DNA from: Sedimenticola sp.
Lineage (GTDB): Bacteria > Pseudomonadota > Gammaproteobacteria > Chromatiales > Chromatiaceae
NCBI GenBank assembly: GCA_026992075.1
Contig: JALXAM010000007.1
Location: forward strand, 21,773 to 85,772
Direction: 5' to 3'
Length of the DNA: 64,000 nt
The notes below the pieces were generated by a model that saw only the letters and a program-made list of their open reading frames with translations, was not told where the DNA came from and ran no database searches. Positions 27,658-38,199 of the stretch are shown piece by piece; position 1 is the first letter of the stretch; the number at the start of each line of letters is the position of its first letter. The translations under genes and the position numbers were made by a program.

Positions 27658-29053
27658 CCCCGTTTTCGATGTATCCGATGGCCCGGTCGATCCGCCGCAG
27701 GCAGGCCGCCTTGCCCACCATCTCCATGGTGAGGTCCAGGTCGGGGGAGGGACTGCCGCCGGTAACGGCAACCCGCAGGGGCATCCCCACCTTGCCGAAG
27801 CCCACCTCCAGCTCCTTCGCCACCGCCTGTAATACAGAATGGATCTCTTCCCGGTGCCAGTCCTCCAGTCCGGCCAGCTTCTTCCGCGCCAGCATCAGCG
27901 GCTCCAGGGCCGCAGGCCTGAGCGCCTTCTTGGCCGCCTTGGGATCGTACTCCTCGAAGTCGCGGTAGTAGAAGGCGGAGATCGCCGCCAGCTCCACCAA
28001 CGTCTGAGCGCGCTCGCGCTGGGCTTCCACCACTTTCACCAGATCCGGCCCCTCGGCCGGGTCGATGTCCAGGTCCCCCATGTGGGGCGAAAGCAGCCGG
28101 GCGATGTGGGCCGGGTCCAGGTTCTTGATGTAGTGCTGGTTGATCCAGAGCAGCTTCTCGGTGTTGAAGGTGGAGGGCGAGCGGTTCACCTCGGAGAGAT
28201 CGAACAGTTCCACCATCTCGTCCAGCGAGAAGATCTCCTGGTCGCCGTGGGACCAGCCCAGCCGCACCAGATAGTTGAGCAGCGCCTCGGGCAGGAAGCC
28301 GTCGCGCATGTACTGCATCACGCTCACCGCGCCGTGGCGCTTGGAGAGTCGCTGGCCGTCGGGACCCAGGATCATGGGCAGGTGGGCGTACTCGGGCACC
28401 GGCAGCCCCAGCGCCTGCAGCAGGTTGATCTGGCGCGGCGTATTGTTGATGTGGTCGTCGCCGCGGATGACGTGGGTGATGCCCATGTCGGCGTCGTCCA
28501 CCACCACGGTGAGGTTGTAGGTGGGCGAGCCGTCGCTGCGGCGGATGATGAGATCGTCCAGCTCGCGGTTGCTCACCCGGATGGTGCCGCGCACCAAGTC
28601 GCGAAACACCACCGTGCCCTCCTCCGGGTTGCGGAAGCGCACCACGTGGGGTTTGTCCGGGTCCACGTCACGGTTGCGGCAGTGGCCGTCGTAGCGCGGC
28701 TTGAGCTTCTTGGCCATCTGCTCCTCGCGCAGCTTCTCCAGCCGCTCCTTGGAGCAGTCACAGCGGTAGGCGAGCCCCTTCTCCAGGAGCTGGTCGATCA
28801 CCTCGTTGTAACGGTCGAAGCGGTGGGTCTGGAAGAAAGGTCCCTCGTCGTACTCCAGCCCCAGCCAGGTCATCCCTTCCAGGATGGCGTTCACCGACTC
28901 CTGGGTGGAGCGCTCCAGGTCGGTATCCTCGATGCGCAGGATGAACTTGCCGCCGTGCCTGCGGGCGAAGAGCCAGGAAAAGAGCGCCGTGCGCGCGCCG
29001 CCCACGTGCAGATAGCCGGTGGGGCTGGGGGCGAAACGAGTTCTTATGGTCAT
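27647..29053 (-). CDS. gltX: Glutamyl-tRNA synthetase
   Basis: A 468-residue class I aminoacyl-tRNA synthetase. The signature is [21 protein letters not shown], the KMSKS equivalent is [12 protein letters not shown] and the anticodon-binding helical domain follows. Length is typical of discriminating or non-discriminating bacterial GltX. The presence of glnS implies that mischarged Glu-tRNA-Gln is not obligatory. The last codons and the TGA stop lie inside a palindromic repeat. It is divergent from lexA, with 161 bp between. Confidence 0.98.
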   Translation of the reverse strand: MTIRTRFAPSPTGYLHVGGARTALFSWLFARRHGGKFILRIEDTDLERSTQESVNAILEGMTWLGLEYDEGPFFQTHRFDRYNEVIDQLLEKGLAYRCDCSKERLEKLREEQMAKKLKPRYDGHCRNRDVDPDKPHVVRFRNPEEGTVVFRDLVRGTIRVSNRELDDLIIRRSDGSPTYNLTVVVDDADMGITHVIRGDDHINNTPRQINLLQALGLPVPEYAHLPMILGPDGQRLSKRHGAVSVMQYMRDGFLPEALLNYLVRLGWSHGDQEIFSLDEMVELFDLSEVNRSPSTFNTEKLLWINQHYIKNLDPAHIARLLSPHMGDLDIDPAEGPDLVKVVEAQRERAQTLVELAAISAFYYRDFEEYDPKAAKKALRPAALEPLMLARKKLAGLEDWHREEIHSVLQAVAKELEVGFGKVGMPLRVAVTGGSPSPDLDLTMEMVGKAACLRRIDRAIGYIENGVSG

Positions 29054-29187
29054 GATCGGCCGTCGGGAGGAAAAGGTGGAATTCTAGCAGGGAACGAAGC
29101 GGGGATCCCGGGTGTTCGCTCTGCCGCCTCTCGTCACCCGTGCCTGATCCGGAAGCCACGGAAAAACACTCCAACTGTTCTTGAATT

Positions 29188-29202
29188 GTTCTATAATAGA
29201 AC
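29188..29202 (+). promoter_or_regulatory. Palindrome over the lexA promoter, candidate LexA operator
   Basis: GTTCTATAATAGAAC is a perfect 15-bp palindrome 12 bp before the lexA ATG, and it contains TATAAT, a perfect -10 hexamer. LexA normally represses its own gene, so this is the best operator candidate. It does not fit the CTGT-N8-ACAG box of enterobacterial LexA. Confidence 0.6.
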
Positions 29203-29214
29203 GAACCGAGCACC

Positions 29215-29859
29215 ATGGAGCCCGCCATGACCCGTCGAGATCCACCCAACCTCACCCGCCGCCAGCAGGAGATCTACGAGTACCTGTTGGAGCACCTGCA
29301 CGAGTTTCCCCATCCCCCCACCCTGGACGAACTGTGCCAGGCACTGGGCCTCAGTTCCCGGGGGTCGCTGCACAAGCAGCTCCAGGCGCTGGTGGAAGCG
29401 GGCCTCATCGAACCCATGAACAACAAGCGGCGCGGCGTGCGCCTCACGCCCCCTCCGGCGGAAGAGATCCCGGAGGACGAGCTGGAGTTGCCCCTCTACG
29501 GCCGTATCGCGGCCGGCCGTCCCATCGAGGCCATCGCCGGCCAGGAGACCATCCCGGTACCACCCCCGCTACGCACCGACAAGCCCTGCTACGTGCTGGA
29601 GGTGCGGGGAGACTCCATGATCGAGGAGGGAATCCTGGATGGCGACTGGGTGATCATCGAGCAGCGCGACCACGCCCGCAACGGCGAGATCGTGGTGGCC
29701 CTGGTGGATGGCGAGGAAGCCACCCTGAAGCGGATCGAGCAGAAGCCGGGCAAGGTGATTCTGCACCCCGCCAACAGCGACATGGAACCCATGACCTACC
29801 GCCCCGAGCAGGTGCAGATCCAGGGCGTCCTGGTGGGGCAGATGCGGCGATATCACTGA
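29215..29859 (+). CDS. lexA: SOS repressor LexA
   Basis: A 214-residue repressor of the SOS regulon with autoproteolysis stimulated by RecA. The N-terminal winged helix contains PTLDELCQALGLSSRGSLHKQLQAL. The Ala-Gly cleavage site lies in GRIAAGRPIEA. The catalytic serine is in VRGDSMIEEGI and the catalytic lysine in EEATLKRIEQK. The DNA-recognition helix (SSRGSLHKQL) differs from the enterobacterial SPNAAEEHLKAL type, in keeping with the unusual operator. The ATG at 29215 is used; an in-frame ATG follows four codons later. Confidence 0.96.
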   Translation: MEPAMTRRDPPNLTRRQQEIYEYLLEHLHEFPHPPTLDELCQALGLSSRGSLHKQLQALVEAGLIEPMNNKRRGVRLTPPPAEEIPEDELELPLYGRIAAGRPIEAIAGQETIPVPPPLRTDKPCYVLEVRGDSMIEEGILDGDWVIIEQRDHARNGEIVVALVDGEEATLKRIEQKPGKVILHPANSDMEPMTYRPEQVQIQGVLVGQMRRYH

Positions 29860-29875
29860 GGGTCCGGAATGGCGC

Positions 29876-30307
29876 TCAGGAATAATAGACGTACTTCTCC
29901 AGCTGTTCGATGACGAACTGCTGCTCGTTGATGATGTCCTTGACGATGTCACCGATGGAGACCAAACCGACCAGCTTGCCCTCCTCCACCACGGGAAGGT
30001 GACGGATGCGGTTCTCGGTCATCAGCGCCATGCATTCGTTGGTGGTGGTCTCCGGGCTCACCACCACCAGCTTGCGGCTCATGATCTCCTCCACCGGCGT
30101 GTCCCGTGAGCTCTTTCCCTCCAGGGCCACCTTGCAGGTGTAATCACGTTCGGAGAAGAGCCCCACCGGCCTTCCCTGGTCCACCACCACCAGGGAGCCC
30201 ACGCCCAGTTCCGCCAGCCGCTTGATGGCGTCGAAGACCTTTTCCCGGGGCGAAACGGTATAGACCTCGCCCCCTTTCTGCCGGAGTATGTCACGGACGG
30301 TTTTCAT
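29876..30307 (-). CDS. CBS-domain protein
   Basis: A 143-residue protein made of two CBS motifs: residues about 8-65 (VYTVSPREKVFDAIKRLAE...GLFSERDY) and about 75-130 (VSPETTTNECMALMTENRIRHLPVVEEGKLVGLVSIGD). Stand-alone CBS pairs bind adenine nucleotides and regulate partner proteins. No partner gene is linked. It is convergent with lexA. Confidence 0.92.
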   Translation of the reverse strand: MKTVRDILRQKGGEVYTVSPREKVFDAIKRLAELGVGSLVVVDQGRPVGLFSERDYTCKVALEGKSSRDTPVEEIMSRKLVVVSPETTTNECMALMTENRIRHLPVVEEGKLVGLVSIGDIVKDIINEQQFVIEQLEKYVYYS

Positions 30308-30391
30308 CGCGGTTCCTGCCTTCGGAAATGATGCGGTCTTCTTTCAAGAATAGTCGAAAATCCGCCCATTGCCAGAGAGCCGGCGCGGGCC

Positions 30392-31459
30392 TCAGGGTTG
30401 ACCCATGTGTTCCGCCAGCTTGTCCGCATCCGGGGCTTCGATGACGCCCCGCTCGGTGACGATGTAGTCCACCAGGTGCGCCGGGGTGACGTCGAAGACG
30501 GGATTCCAGGCGCCGGTCCCCTCCGGCGCCACCGGCGAGCCGGCACAGTGCAGGATCTCTTCCGCCGCCCGGCTTTCGATGGGGATGGAGGCGCCGTCGG
30601 GACACTCCATGTCGATGGTGGAGGTGGGCGCCGCCACCATGAACTTCACCCCGTGGGCCCGGGCCGCCAGCGCCAGCGCGTAGGTGCCGATCTTGTTGGC
30701 CACGTCCCCGTTGGCGGCGATGCGGTCGGACCCCACCACCACCCAGCCCACGCCTCCGGCGGCCATGCAGGCCGCGGCGGCGCCCTCCACCTGCAGCAGC
30801 ACGGGAATGCCGTCCCGCACCAGCTCCCAGGCGGTGAGGCGTGCCCCCTGCAGCCAGGGCCGGGTCTCGTCGGCATGGACCACCTCCACCAGTCCCCGGG
30901 CATGGGCGCTGCGAATCACGCCGAGTGCGGTGCCGTAACCGCCGGTGGCCAGGGCGCCGGCGTTGCAATGGGTGATGATGCCGGTGCGCTCCCGGATGAG
31001 GTCGGCGCCGTGTTCCCCCATGGCCCGGTTGGCGGCCCGGTCCTCCTGATGAATTCGTTGCGCTTCGGACAGCAGCGCCGGTTCCGGGTTCTCCTCCACC
31101 GGCAACCTGGAGATGAGCCGTTCCATGCGGGTCAGGGCCCAGCCCAGGTTCACCGCGGTGGGGCGGGCGCCGGCCAGCAGCGCCAGGGGACCGGCCATCT
31201 CCCGCCGCCAGTCGTTCCCTCTTCTGCGCCAGGCATCGCGCGCCGCCAGCACCACGCCGTAGGCGGCAGTGATGCCGATGGCGGGTGCCCCCCGCACCAC
31301 CATGGCGGTGATCGCCTGGGCCGCCTCGGCGGCGGTCTCGCAGCGGACGAAGCGCTCCTCCCGCGGAAGCAGCCGCTGATCCAGGAGCAGCAGGGAATCC
31401 TCCTCCCAGAGGATGGCGTCGTCGGCGGTGACGGGGCGTTGCAATGTGATGCTGTGCAC
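30392..31459 (-). CDS. mtnA: S-methyl-5-thioribose-1-phosphate isomerase
   Basis: A 355-residue enzyme of the methionine salvage pathway that converts methylthioribose 1-phosphate to methylthioribulose 1-phosphate. The catalytic Cys lies in [23 protein letters not shown] and the catalytic Asp in [18 protein letters not shown]. Length is standard. It is divergent from an MTA/SAH deaminase gene with 68 bp between starts. No mtnB, mtnC or mtnD gene is nearby. Confidence 0.95.
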   Translation of the reverse strand: MHSITLQRPVTADDAILWEEDSLLLLDQRLLPREERFVRCETAAEAAQAITAMVVRGAPAIGITAAYGVVLAARDAWRRRGNDWRREMAGPLALLAGARPTAVNLGWALTRMERLISRLPVEENPEPALLSEAQRIHQEDRAANRAMGEHGADLIRERTGIITHCNAGALATGGYGTALGVIRSAHARGLVEVVHADETRPWLQGARLTAWELVRDGIPVLLQVEGAAAACMAAGGVGWVVVGSDRIAANGDVANKIGTYALALAARAHGVKFMVAAPTSTIDMECPDGASIPIESRAAEEILHCAGSPVAPEGTGAWNPVFDVTPAHLVDYIVTERGVIEAPDADKLAEHMGQP

Positions 31460-31527
31460 GGGCAGTGGGGACAGGCGGTGAAATTTGGGCTATTTTACCG
31501 CTGATTCCCACCGCCAAACGCGAAGAG

Positions 31528-32835
31528 ATGGAAGCCGACCTCCTGGTTCACGCCTGCTGGATCCTGCCCGTGGAGCCCGCCCGACGGGTGCTGGCGCACC
31601 ACGCCCTGGCGGTCACCGACGGCAGGATCCTGACACTGCTCCCCTCCGCCGAGGCGAGGGAACAGATCCAGGCCAGGAAGGTGGTGGAGCTGCCCCGGCA
31701 CCTGCTGATGCCGGGGCTGGTGAACGCCCACACCCATACCCCCATGACCCTCTTCCGCGGGCTGGCGGACGACCTGCCGCTGATGGAATGGCTGCAAGAG
31801 CACATCTGGCCTGCGGAACAGCAGTGGGTGAGCGCCGATTTCGTGGCCGCCGGCAGCCGCCTGGCCATGGCGGAGATGATCCGCAGCGGCACCACCTGTT
31901 TCAACGACATGTATTTCTTCCCCGAGGCCACGGCGGAGGCGGCCCGGGCGGCGGGCATGCGGGCGGTGGTGGGGATGATCCTCATCGATTTCCCCTCGGC
32001 CTGGGCCGGCAGCAGCAACGACTACCTGCAACGGGGGCTGGAGCTGCACGACCGGCTCAAGGGGGATCCCCTGGTGAAGGTGATCTTCTCGCCTCACGCT
32101 CCCTACTCGGTCTCCGACGAGCCGCTGCAGCGGGTGCGCACCCTGGCGGCAGAGCTGGAACTGCCGGTCCACATGCACGTGCACGAAACCGCCCAGGAGG
32201 TGGAACAGAGCCTGCGCGAACACGGCCTGCGCCCCCTGGCGCGGCTGGACCGGCTGGGCCTGCTGGCCCCGGACCTGGTGGCGGTGCACATGACCCAGCT
32301 CACCGACGAGGAGATCGGACAGGTGGCGGAGGCGGGCGTCCAGGTGGTTCACTGTCCCCAGTCCAATCTCAAGCTCGCCTCCGGTTTCTGCCCGGTGCAG
32401 CGCCTGCTGCAGGCCGGGGTGAACCTTGCCCTGGGCACCGACGGGGCCGCCAGCAACAACGACCTGGACATGCTGGCGGAAATCCAGAGCGCCGCCCTGC
32501 TGGCCAAGGGGGTGGCCCGGGACCCCGCCGCCCTGCCCGCCTTCCAGGCGCTGGAAATGGCCACCATCAACGGGGCGCGGGCCCTGGGGCTGGGAAGCGA
32601 GATCGGCTCCCTGCTGCCGGGCAAACAGGCCGACATGATCGCGCTGGAGCTGGAGACCGTCGAAACCACCCCGGTCTTCGATCCTGTCTCCCAGGTGGTC
32701 TACGCCGCCGGCCGGGAGCAGGTGACCCACGCCTGGGTGGCTGGCCGGCTCCTGATGGCGGACCGGGCGCTGCTCACCCTTGACGAGGCCGCCGTTCTCG
32801 ACGAGGCGCGCAGCTGGCAGGCCCGCATCCGGTAG
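31528..32835 (+). CDS. mtaD: MTA/SAH deaminase-type amidohydrolase
   Basis: A 435-residue TRZ/ATZ-family amidohydrolase. Metal-site motifs are VNAHTHTPMTLFRGLADD, MHVHETAQEVEQ, AVHMTQ and LGTDGAASNNDLDM. The family deaminates 5'-methylthioadenosine, S-adenosylhomocysteine or 5'-deoxyadenosine. Its position next to mtnA favours methylthioadenosine, with methylthioinosine then phosphorolysed before the MtnA step (inference). The ATG at 31528 is used. The TAG stop is part of a dispersed repeat unit. Confidence 0.88.
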   Translation: MEADLLVHACWILPVEPARRVLAHHALAVTDGRILTLLPSAEAREQIQARKVVELPRHLLMPGLVNAHTHTPMTLFRGLADDLPLMEWLQEHIWPAEQQWVSADFVAAGSRLAMAEMIRSGTTCFNDMYFFPEATAEAARAAGMRAVVGMILIDFPSAWAGSSNDYLQRGLELHDRLKGDPLVKVIFSPHAPYSVSDEPLQRVRTLAAELELPVHMHVHETAQEVEQSLREHGLRPLARLDRLGLLAPDLVAVHMTQLTDEEIGQVAEAGVQVVHCPQSNLKLASGFCPVQRLLQAGVNLALGTDGAASNNDLDMLAEIQSAALLAKGVARDPAALPAFQALEMATINGARALGLGSEIGSLLPGKQADMIALELETVETTPVFDPVSQVVYAAGREQVTHAWVAGRLLMADRALLTLDEAAVLDEARSWQARIR

Positions 32836-32898
32836 GAGCGGCGTCCTCGCCGCGAACACCCCGGACCACCTGGTTCGGCGCGGGGACGCGCCTCCTGC
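32832..32898. repeat. Dispersed palindromic repeat, GTAGGAG family, copy 4
   Basis: GTAGGAGCGGCGTCCTCGCC... (32832-32857) faces an inverted unit GTTCGGCGCGGGGACGCG... ending CTCCTGC at 32873-32898. The TAG in the first unit is the stop codon of the deaminase gene. It separates that gene from ubiG. Confidence 0.85.
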
Positions 32899-32917
32899 AT
32901 GACCGAGGGGTGGTAGA

Positions 32918-33664
32918 ATGAAATCAATAACCCCACGACACCTGAACCCCATGTCCCACATCAACGTCGATCCCGCCGAGATCAGCAAGTTCGAGGAGCT
33001 GGCCGCCCGCTGGTGGGACCTCAACAGCGAATTCGGACCGCTGCACCAGATCAACCCCCTGCGCCTGGAGTACATCGAACGCCAGGCCGGCGGCCTTGCC
33101 GGGAAGAAGGTGGTGGACGTAGGTTGCGGCGGCGGCATCCTGGCCGAGTCCATGGCCGCAAAAGGAGCGCAGGTCACCGGCATCGACATGGGGGGCAGCA
33201 ACCTGGAGGTGGCCCGGCTGCACCTGCTGGAGAGCGGCCTGGAGGTGGACTACCGACAGGTCTCGGCAGAGCTGCTGGCCGAGGAGCAGCCCGGCCATTA
33301 CGACCTGGTCACCTGCATGGAGATGCTGGAGCACGTGCCCGACCCCGCCTCGGTGGTGCGCGCCTGCGCCACCCTGGCCCGGCCCGGCGGCTGCGTGGTC
33401 TTCTCCACCATCAACCGCAACCCCAAGTCCTATCTCTTTGCCATCGTGGGCGCCGAATACCTGCTTCACCTGCTGCCCAAGGGCACCCACGACTACAGCC
33501 GATTCATCCGCCCCTCGGAGCTGGGCCGTTGGACCCGGGAGGCCGGGCTGGAGACCCGCGATCTCACCGGTATGACCTACAACCCCTTCACACGGATCTA
33601 CCGTCTGGATCCCGACGACGTGGATGTCAACTACCTGATGGCCACGGAGCGGCCGGCCGCATGA
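32918..33664 (+). CDS. ubiG: Ubiquinone biosynthesis O-methyltransferase
   Basis: A 248-residue SAM-dependent methyltransferase that carries out both O-methylations of ubiquinone biosynthesis. Diagnostic segments are [18 protein letters not shown], the SAM site [26 protein letters not shown] and [15 protein letters not shown]. The ATG at 32918 has GAGGGG 7 nt upstream; an ATG at 32951 would remove 11 residues. gph overlaps its stop by 4 bp, a linkage seen in many gammaproteobacteria. Confidence 0.95.
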   Translation: MKSITPRHLNPMSHINVDPAEISKFEELAARWWDLNSEFGPLHQINPLRLEYIERQAGGLAGKKVVDVGCGGGILAESMAAKGAQVTGIDMGGSNLEVARLHLLESGLEVDYRQVSAELLAEEQPGHYDLVTCMEMLEHVPDPASVVRACATLARPGGCVVFSTINRNPKSYLFAIVGAEYLLHLLPKGTHDYSRFIRPSELGRWTREAGLETRDLTGMTYNPFTRIYRLDPDDVDVNYLMATERPAA

Positions 33665-34377
33665 AATCCGCCCCCGCGGTGCTCTTCGACCTCGACGGCA
33701 CCCTGGCCGATACCGCTCCCGATCTGGCCGATGCCCTGAACGCCACCCTGCGCGCCTATGGGCGCGACCCGCTTCCCTTCGAGGCGATCCGGCCGGTGGT
33801 CTCCCACGGCGGCATCGCCCTGGTGCGGCTCGGTTTCGGGCTGGAGCCGGAAGATCCCGGCTTCGAGGAGCGGCGCCAGCACCTGCTGCAACACTACCGC
33901 GAGAATCTCTGCCGCCGCACCCGCCTCTTCCCCGGCATGGAGGCCGTGCTGCGGAAGCTCGGGGCCCGCCGCATCCCCTGGGGCGTGGTCACCAACAAGC
34001 CGGCCTGGCTCACCGATCCCCTGTTGCGGCAGCTTCCGCTGCCGTCGCCACCGGCCTGCGTGGTGAGCGGCGACAGCTGTCCCGAACGCAAGCCCCACCC
34101 CATGCCCCTGCTCCACGCCTGCGACATTCTCGGCTGCGCCCCCGGCCAGACCTTCTACGTGGGCGATGCCGAGCGGGACATGCAGGCCGGCAAGGCCGCC
34201 GGCATGACCACCGTCTGCGCCCTGTTCGGTTACTTCCAGCCCCACGACGAGCCCCGTCGATGGCCCGCCGATCACTACATCGAACACCCTGAAGAGCTGC
34301 TGGAACTGCTTGCGGACCCTGCCGATGAAACCACCTCTTCCCCTGCTGCTCCTGCTGCCCTTGGTGGCAACGGCTGA
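33661..34377 (+). CDS. gph: Phosphoglycolate phosphatase
   Basis: A 238-residue haloacid-dehalogenase-fold phosphatase. Motif I is [16 protein letters not shown], motif [10 protein letters not shown], the motif III lysine lies in [10 protein letters not shown] and motif IV is [13 protein letters not shown]. It removes 2-phosphoglycolate formed in DNA repair or oxygenase side reactions. The ATG overlaps the ubiG stop. The C-terminus runs on into the start of the next small gene, which overlaps by 53 bp in another frame. Confidence 0.92.
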   Translation: MKSAPAVLFDLDGTLADTAPDLADALNATLRAYGRDPLPFEAIRPVVSHGGIALVRLGFGLEPEDPGFEERRQHLLQHYRENLCRRTRLFPGMEAVLRKLGARRIPWGVVTNKPAWLTDPLLRQLPLPSPPACVVSGDSCPERKPHPMPLLHACDILGCAPGQTFYVGDAERDMQAGKAAGMTTVCALFGYFQPHDEPRRWPADHYIEHPEELLELLADPADETTSSPAAPAALGGNG

Positions 34378-34696
34378 CCCCGGCGCTCTTTCCCCGGACT
34401 GCGCCACGACCGGCGCCAACAGCGTGGTCTCCGCCTGCCTGGAAAAGGCGCTGCAAGCGCAGCAGGCCCGGCTGGAGCAGGCCCTGCACCAGGCACTGAA
34501 AGCCCTGCCGCCACCACGCCGGGCGGAGCTGCAGCGGACCCAGGAACTCTGGCGTCAGTACCGGGACGCCAAGTGCCGTCTCCTCTACACGCCGGAGAGC
34601 GGCAGCGGAGGATTGCTCGACATGCAGCAGTGCCTGCTGGACGAGACTTGCCGGCGCACCGGAGAGCTGGCGGGACCAGCGAATCCAGGGCCGTGA
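34325..34696 (+). CDS. Small exported protein, LprI/DUF1311-like
   Basis: A 123-residue secreted protein with a leucine-rich signal peptide ([17 protein letters not shown]). The mature part has paired cysteines (SPDCATTG, VSACLEKAL, DAKCRLLY, QQCLLDETCRRTGEL) and the helical pattern of the DUF1311/LprI lysozyme-inhibitor family. The start lies within the 3' end of gph. No transmembrane segment other than the signal. The function as a lysozyme inhibitor is only a family-level suggestion. Confidence 0.75.
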   Translation: MKPPLPLLLLLPLVATADPGALSPDCATTGANSVVSACLEKALQAQQARLEQALHQALKALPPPRRAELQRTQELWRQYRDAKCRLLYTPESGSGGLLDMQQCLLDETCRRTGELAGPANPGP

Positions 34697-34782
34697 GTCA
34701 TTGAAAAGCGGGGTGGGCGCCTGATCGGAAAACTTGCTGGTAAGATAGCCGCTTCCACCGGAACCAACCCCGCAAAGAAGCC

Positions 34783-35523
34783 ATGCAGGACTATCAGCCC
34801 CCTGCCGATCTGCTGAAGGATCGGGTCATCCTGGTCACCGGCGCCGGCGACGGCATCGGCCGCGCCGCCTCCCTCGCTTTCGCCCGCCACGGCGCGTCGG
34901 TGGTGCTGCTGGGCAAGACCCTGGCCAAGCTGGAGAAGGTGTACGACGAAATCGAGGCGGCAGGCTGCCCCATGCCGGCCATCTACCCCATGCACCTGGA
35001 GGGAGCCACCCCGCACGAGTTCGACGAGCTGGCGCTCAAGCTGGAGGAGACCTTCGGCCGGCTGGATGGCGTGCTGCACAACGCCGCCGCCCTCCCCTAC
35101 CTCAGCCGCATCAAGGACTACGACGCCGAGGACTGGCACAAGGTGATGCAGGTGAACCTGAATGCCCCCTTCATGCTCACCCAGGCGGTGCTGCCACTGC
35201 TGCTGCAGGCCGACGACGCCTCCCTGGTGTTCACCTCGGACAGCGTGGGCCGGAAGGGGCGCGCCTTCTGGGGTGCCTACGCGGCCAGCAAATTCGGCCT
35301 GGAGGGGCTGATGCAGGTGCTGGCCGAAGAGCTGGAAAACAGCAACATCCGGGTGAACAGTATCGATCCCGGCCCCACCCGCACCGAACTGCGCAAGCGG
35401 ATCTTCCCCGGAGAGGATCCGCAGACCGTGAAGCCGCCCGAAGACCTCATGCCGTTCTATCTCTGGCTCATGGGTCCCGACAGCAGGGGCACCCACGGCC
35501 AGGCCCTGAGTTACCGGGAATGA
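34783..35523 (+). CDS. yciK: YciK-family short-chain dehydrogenase
   Basis: A 246-residue Rossmann-fold oxidoreductase. The cofactor loop is VTGAGDGIGRAASL, the NNAG equivalent is LHNAAALPYLS, and the catalytic Ser and Tyr-x3-Lys lie in VFTSDSVGRKGRAFWGAYAASKF. YciK proteins are conserved in gammaproteobacteria, but their substrate is not established. The next gene starts within its stop codon, giving the operon yciK-DUF2007-cca. Confidence 0.92.
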   Translation: MQDYQPPADLLKDRVILVTGAGDGIGRAASLAFARHGASVVLLGKTLAKLEKVYDEIEAAGCPMPAIYPMHLEGATPHEFDELALKLEETFGRLDGVLHNAAALPYLSRIKDYDAEDWHKVMQVNLNAPFMLTQAVLPLLLQADDASLVFTSDSVGRKGRAFWGAYAASKFGLEGLMQVLAEELENSNIRVNSIDPGPTRTELRKRIFPGEDPQTVKPPEDLMPFYLWLMGPDSRGTHGQALSYRE

Positions 35524-35771
35524 TCACCGTCTTTCACCCGCTAAACTCCATCGAGGCCCATCTGGTGAAGATCCTCCTCGCCGGCGAGGGGATCGAAGCA
35601 CGGGTGCTGGGCGACCACCTGCAGGGGGGTGTGGGCGAGCTTCCCGCCCTGGGAACCTTGCAGGTGCAGGTGAAAGAAGAACACGAGGCCCGGGCACGGG
35701 CGGTGATCGAAGGCTGGCGACAGGAGCGGGACGAGGAGGACGATTCCTGGATTCCGCCCGAACTGAAATGA
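35520..35771 (+). CDS. DUF2007 signal-transducing-like small protein
   Basis: An 83-residue protein with the DUF2007 (PII-related fold) pattern: VFHPLNSIEAHLVKILLAGEGIEARVLGDHL and TLQVQVKEEHEARARAVIEGW. It has no catalytic residues, and the role of the family is unknown. It overlaps both neighbours by 4 bp, so it is translated together with yciK and cca. Confidence 0.88.
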   Translation: MITVFHPLNSIEAHLVKILLAGEGIEARVLGDHLQGGVGELPALGTLQVQVKEEHEARARAVIEGWRQERDEEDDSWIPPELK

Positions 35772-37038
35772 CCACCACCGATCCCGCAGCCGGCCTCCAG
35801 GCCTATCTGGTGGGGGGTTGGGTGCGCGACAAGCTGCTGGGGCTGGAACCCAAGGACCGGGACTGGGTGGTGGTGGGCACCACCCCCGAGGAGATGCTGC
35901 GCCGCGGCTTCCGGCAGGTGGGAAAGGATTTTCCGGTGTTTCTCCATCCGCGGACCAAGGAGGAATATGCCCTGGCCCGCACCGAGCGCAAGACGGCGCC
36001 GGGCCACCGGGGCTTCTCCGTTCACGCCGCCCCCGGCGTCACCCTGGAGGAGGATCTTGCGCGAAGGGATTTCACCATCAATGCCATGGCCATGACCGCG
36101 GATGGCCGGCTCATCGATCCTTTTCACGGCGCCGAGGATCTGAAGCGGAAGATCCTGCGCCATGTGAGCCCGGCTTTCGTGGAGGACCCGCTGCGGGTGC
36201 TGCGCCTGGCCCGCTTTGCCGCACAACTCGATTTCCAGGTGGCCGAGGAGACCCGGGAGCTGGCCCGCGCCATGGCCCGCTCCGGGGAACTGGCCCATCT
36301 CACCCCGGAACGGGTCTGGCAGGAGCTGCAGCGGGCCATGGCGGCGCCACGGCCGCGCCGCTTCGTGGAGGTGTTGCGGGAGGTGGAGGCGCTGGAATCA
36401 CTGTTCCCCGAAATCGATGCCCTGTTCGGCGTGCCTCAGCCGAAGCGTTACCACCCGGAGGTGGACACCGGCATCCACCTGCTGCTCTGCCTGGACGTGG
36501 CCGCCCGCCTGACCACCGATCCCCTGGTCCGTTTCGCGGTGCTGCTCCACGACCTGGGCAAGGGCGCCACCCCACCGGAGCAATGGCCCAGCCACCGCGG
36601 CCATGAAGCCCTGGGCGTTCCGCTGGTGGACCGGCTCTGCCGCCGCTACCGGGTGCCCAGGCATTATCATCGACTGGCACGTCGCACCGCCCGGCACCAC
36701 CTGCTGGTGCACCGCGCGCCCGAGCTCAAGCCCTCCACCCTGCTGCGCCTCTTCGAGGAACTGGACGCCTTCCGCCAGCCCGACGATTTCGACCGCTTCC
36801 TGCTGGCCTGCGAGGCCGACGCCCGCGGGCGCAAGGGCTTCGAGGAGACGCCCTGCCCCGAGATCCATTACCTGCGCCAGGCTTTCGAGGCCGCCAGGCA
36901 GGTCACCGCCGGCGACATCGGCGGCGATGTGCAGGGAAAGGCGCTGGGAGAGGCCATCCGGCAACTGCGCCGCCAACGCATCGCCCAGGTCAAGGCGGCA
37001 TGGCAGGAGCAGTCAGCGAGGGGAAACGACTCCGTCGT

Positions 37039-37045
<7 letters not shown>
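35768..37045 (+). CDS. cca: Multifunctional CCA tRNA nucleotidyltransferase
   Basis: A 425-residue enzyme that adds or repairs the 3' CCA of tRNAs. The nucleotidyltransferase core has YLVGGWVRDKLLGL and the metal-binding KDRDWVVVGTT. The RRDFTINAMA and VEDPLRVLRLARFAAQL motifs belong to class II bacterial enzymes. An HD domain (VDTGIHLLLCLD, VLLHDLGKG) gives phosphatase/phosphodiesterase activity in the E. coli type. Length is normal. The three tRNAs in the window all encode CCA, so repair is its likely role. Confidence 0.96.

Positions 37046-38195
<1,150 letters not shown>

Positions 38196-38199
<4 letters not shown>

Noticed and set aside
29161..29187. Enterobacterial-type SOS box before lexA
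   Set aside because: CTGT is present near 29175 but no ACAG follows at the proper distance; the GTTC...GAAC palindrome fits better.
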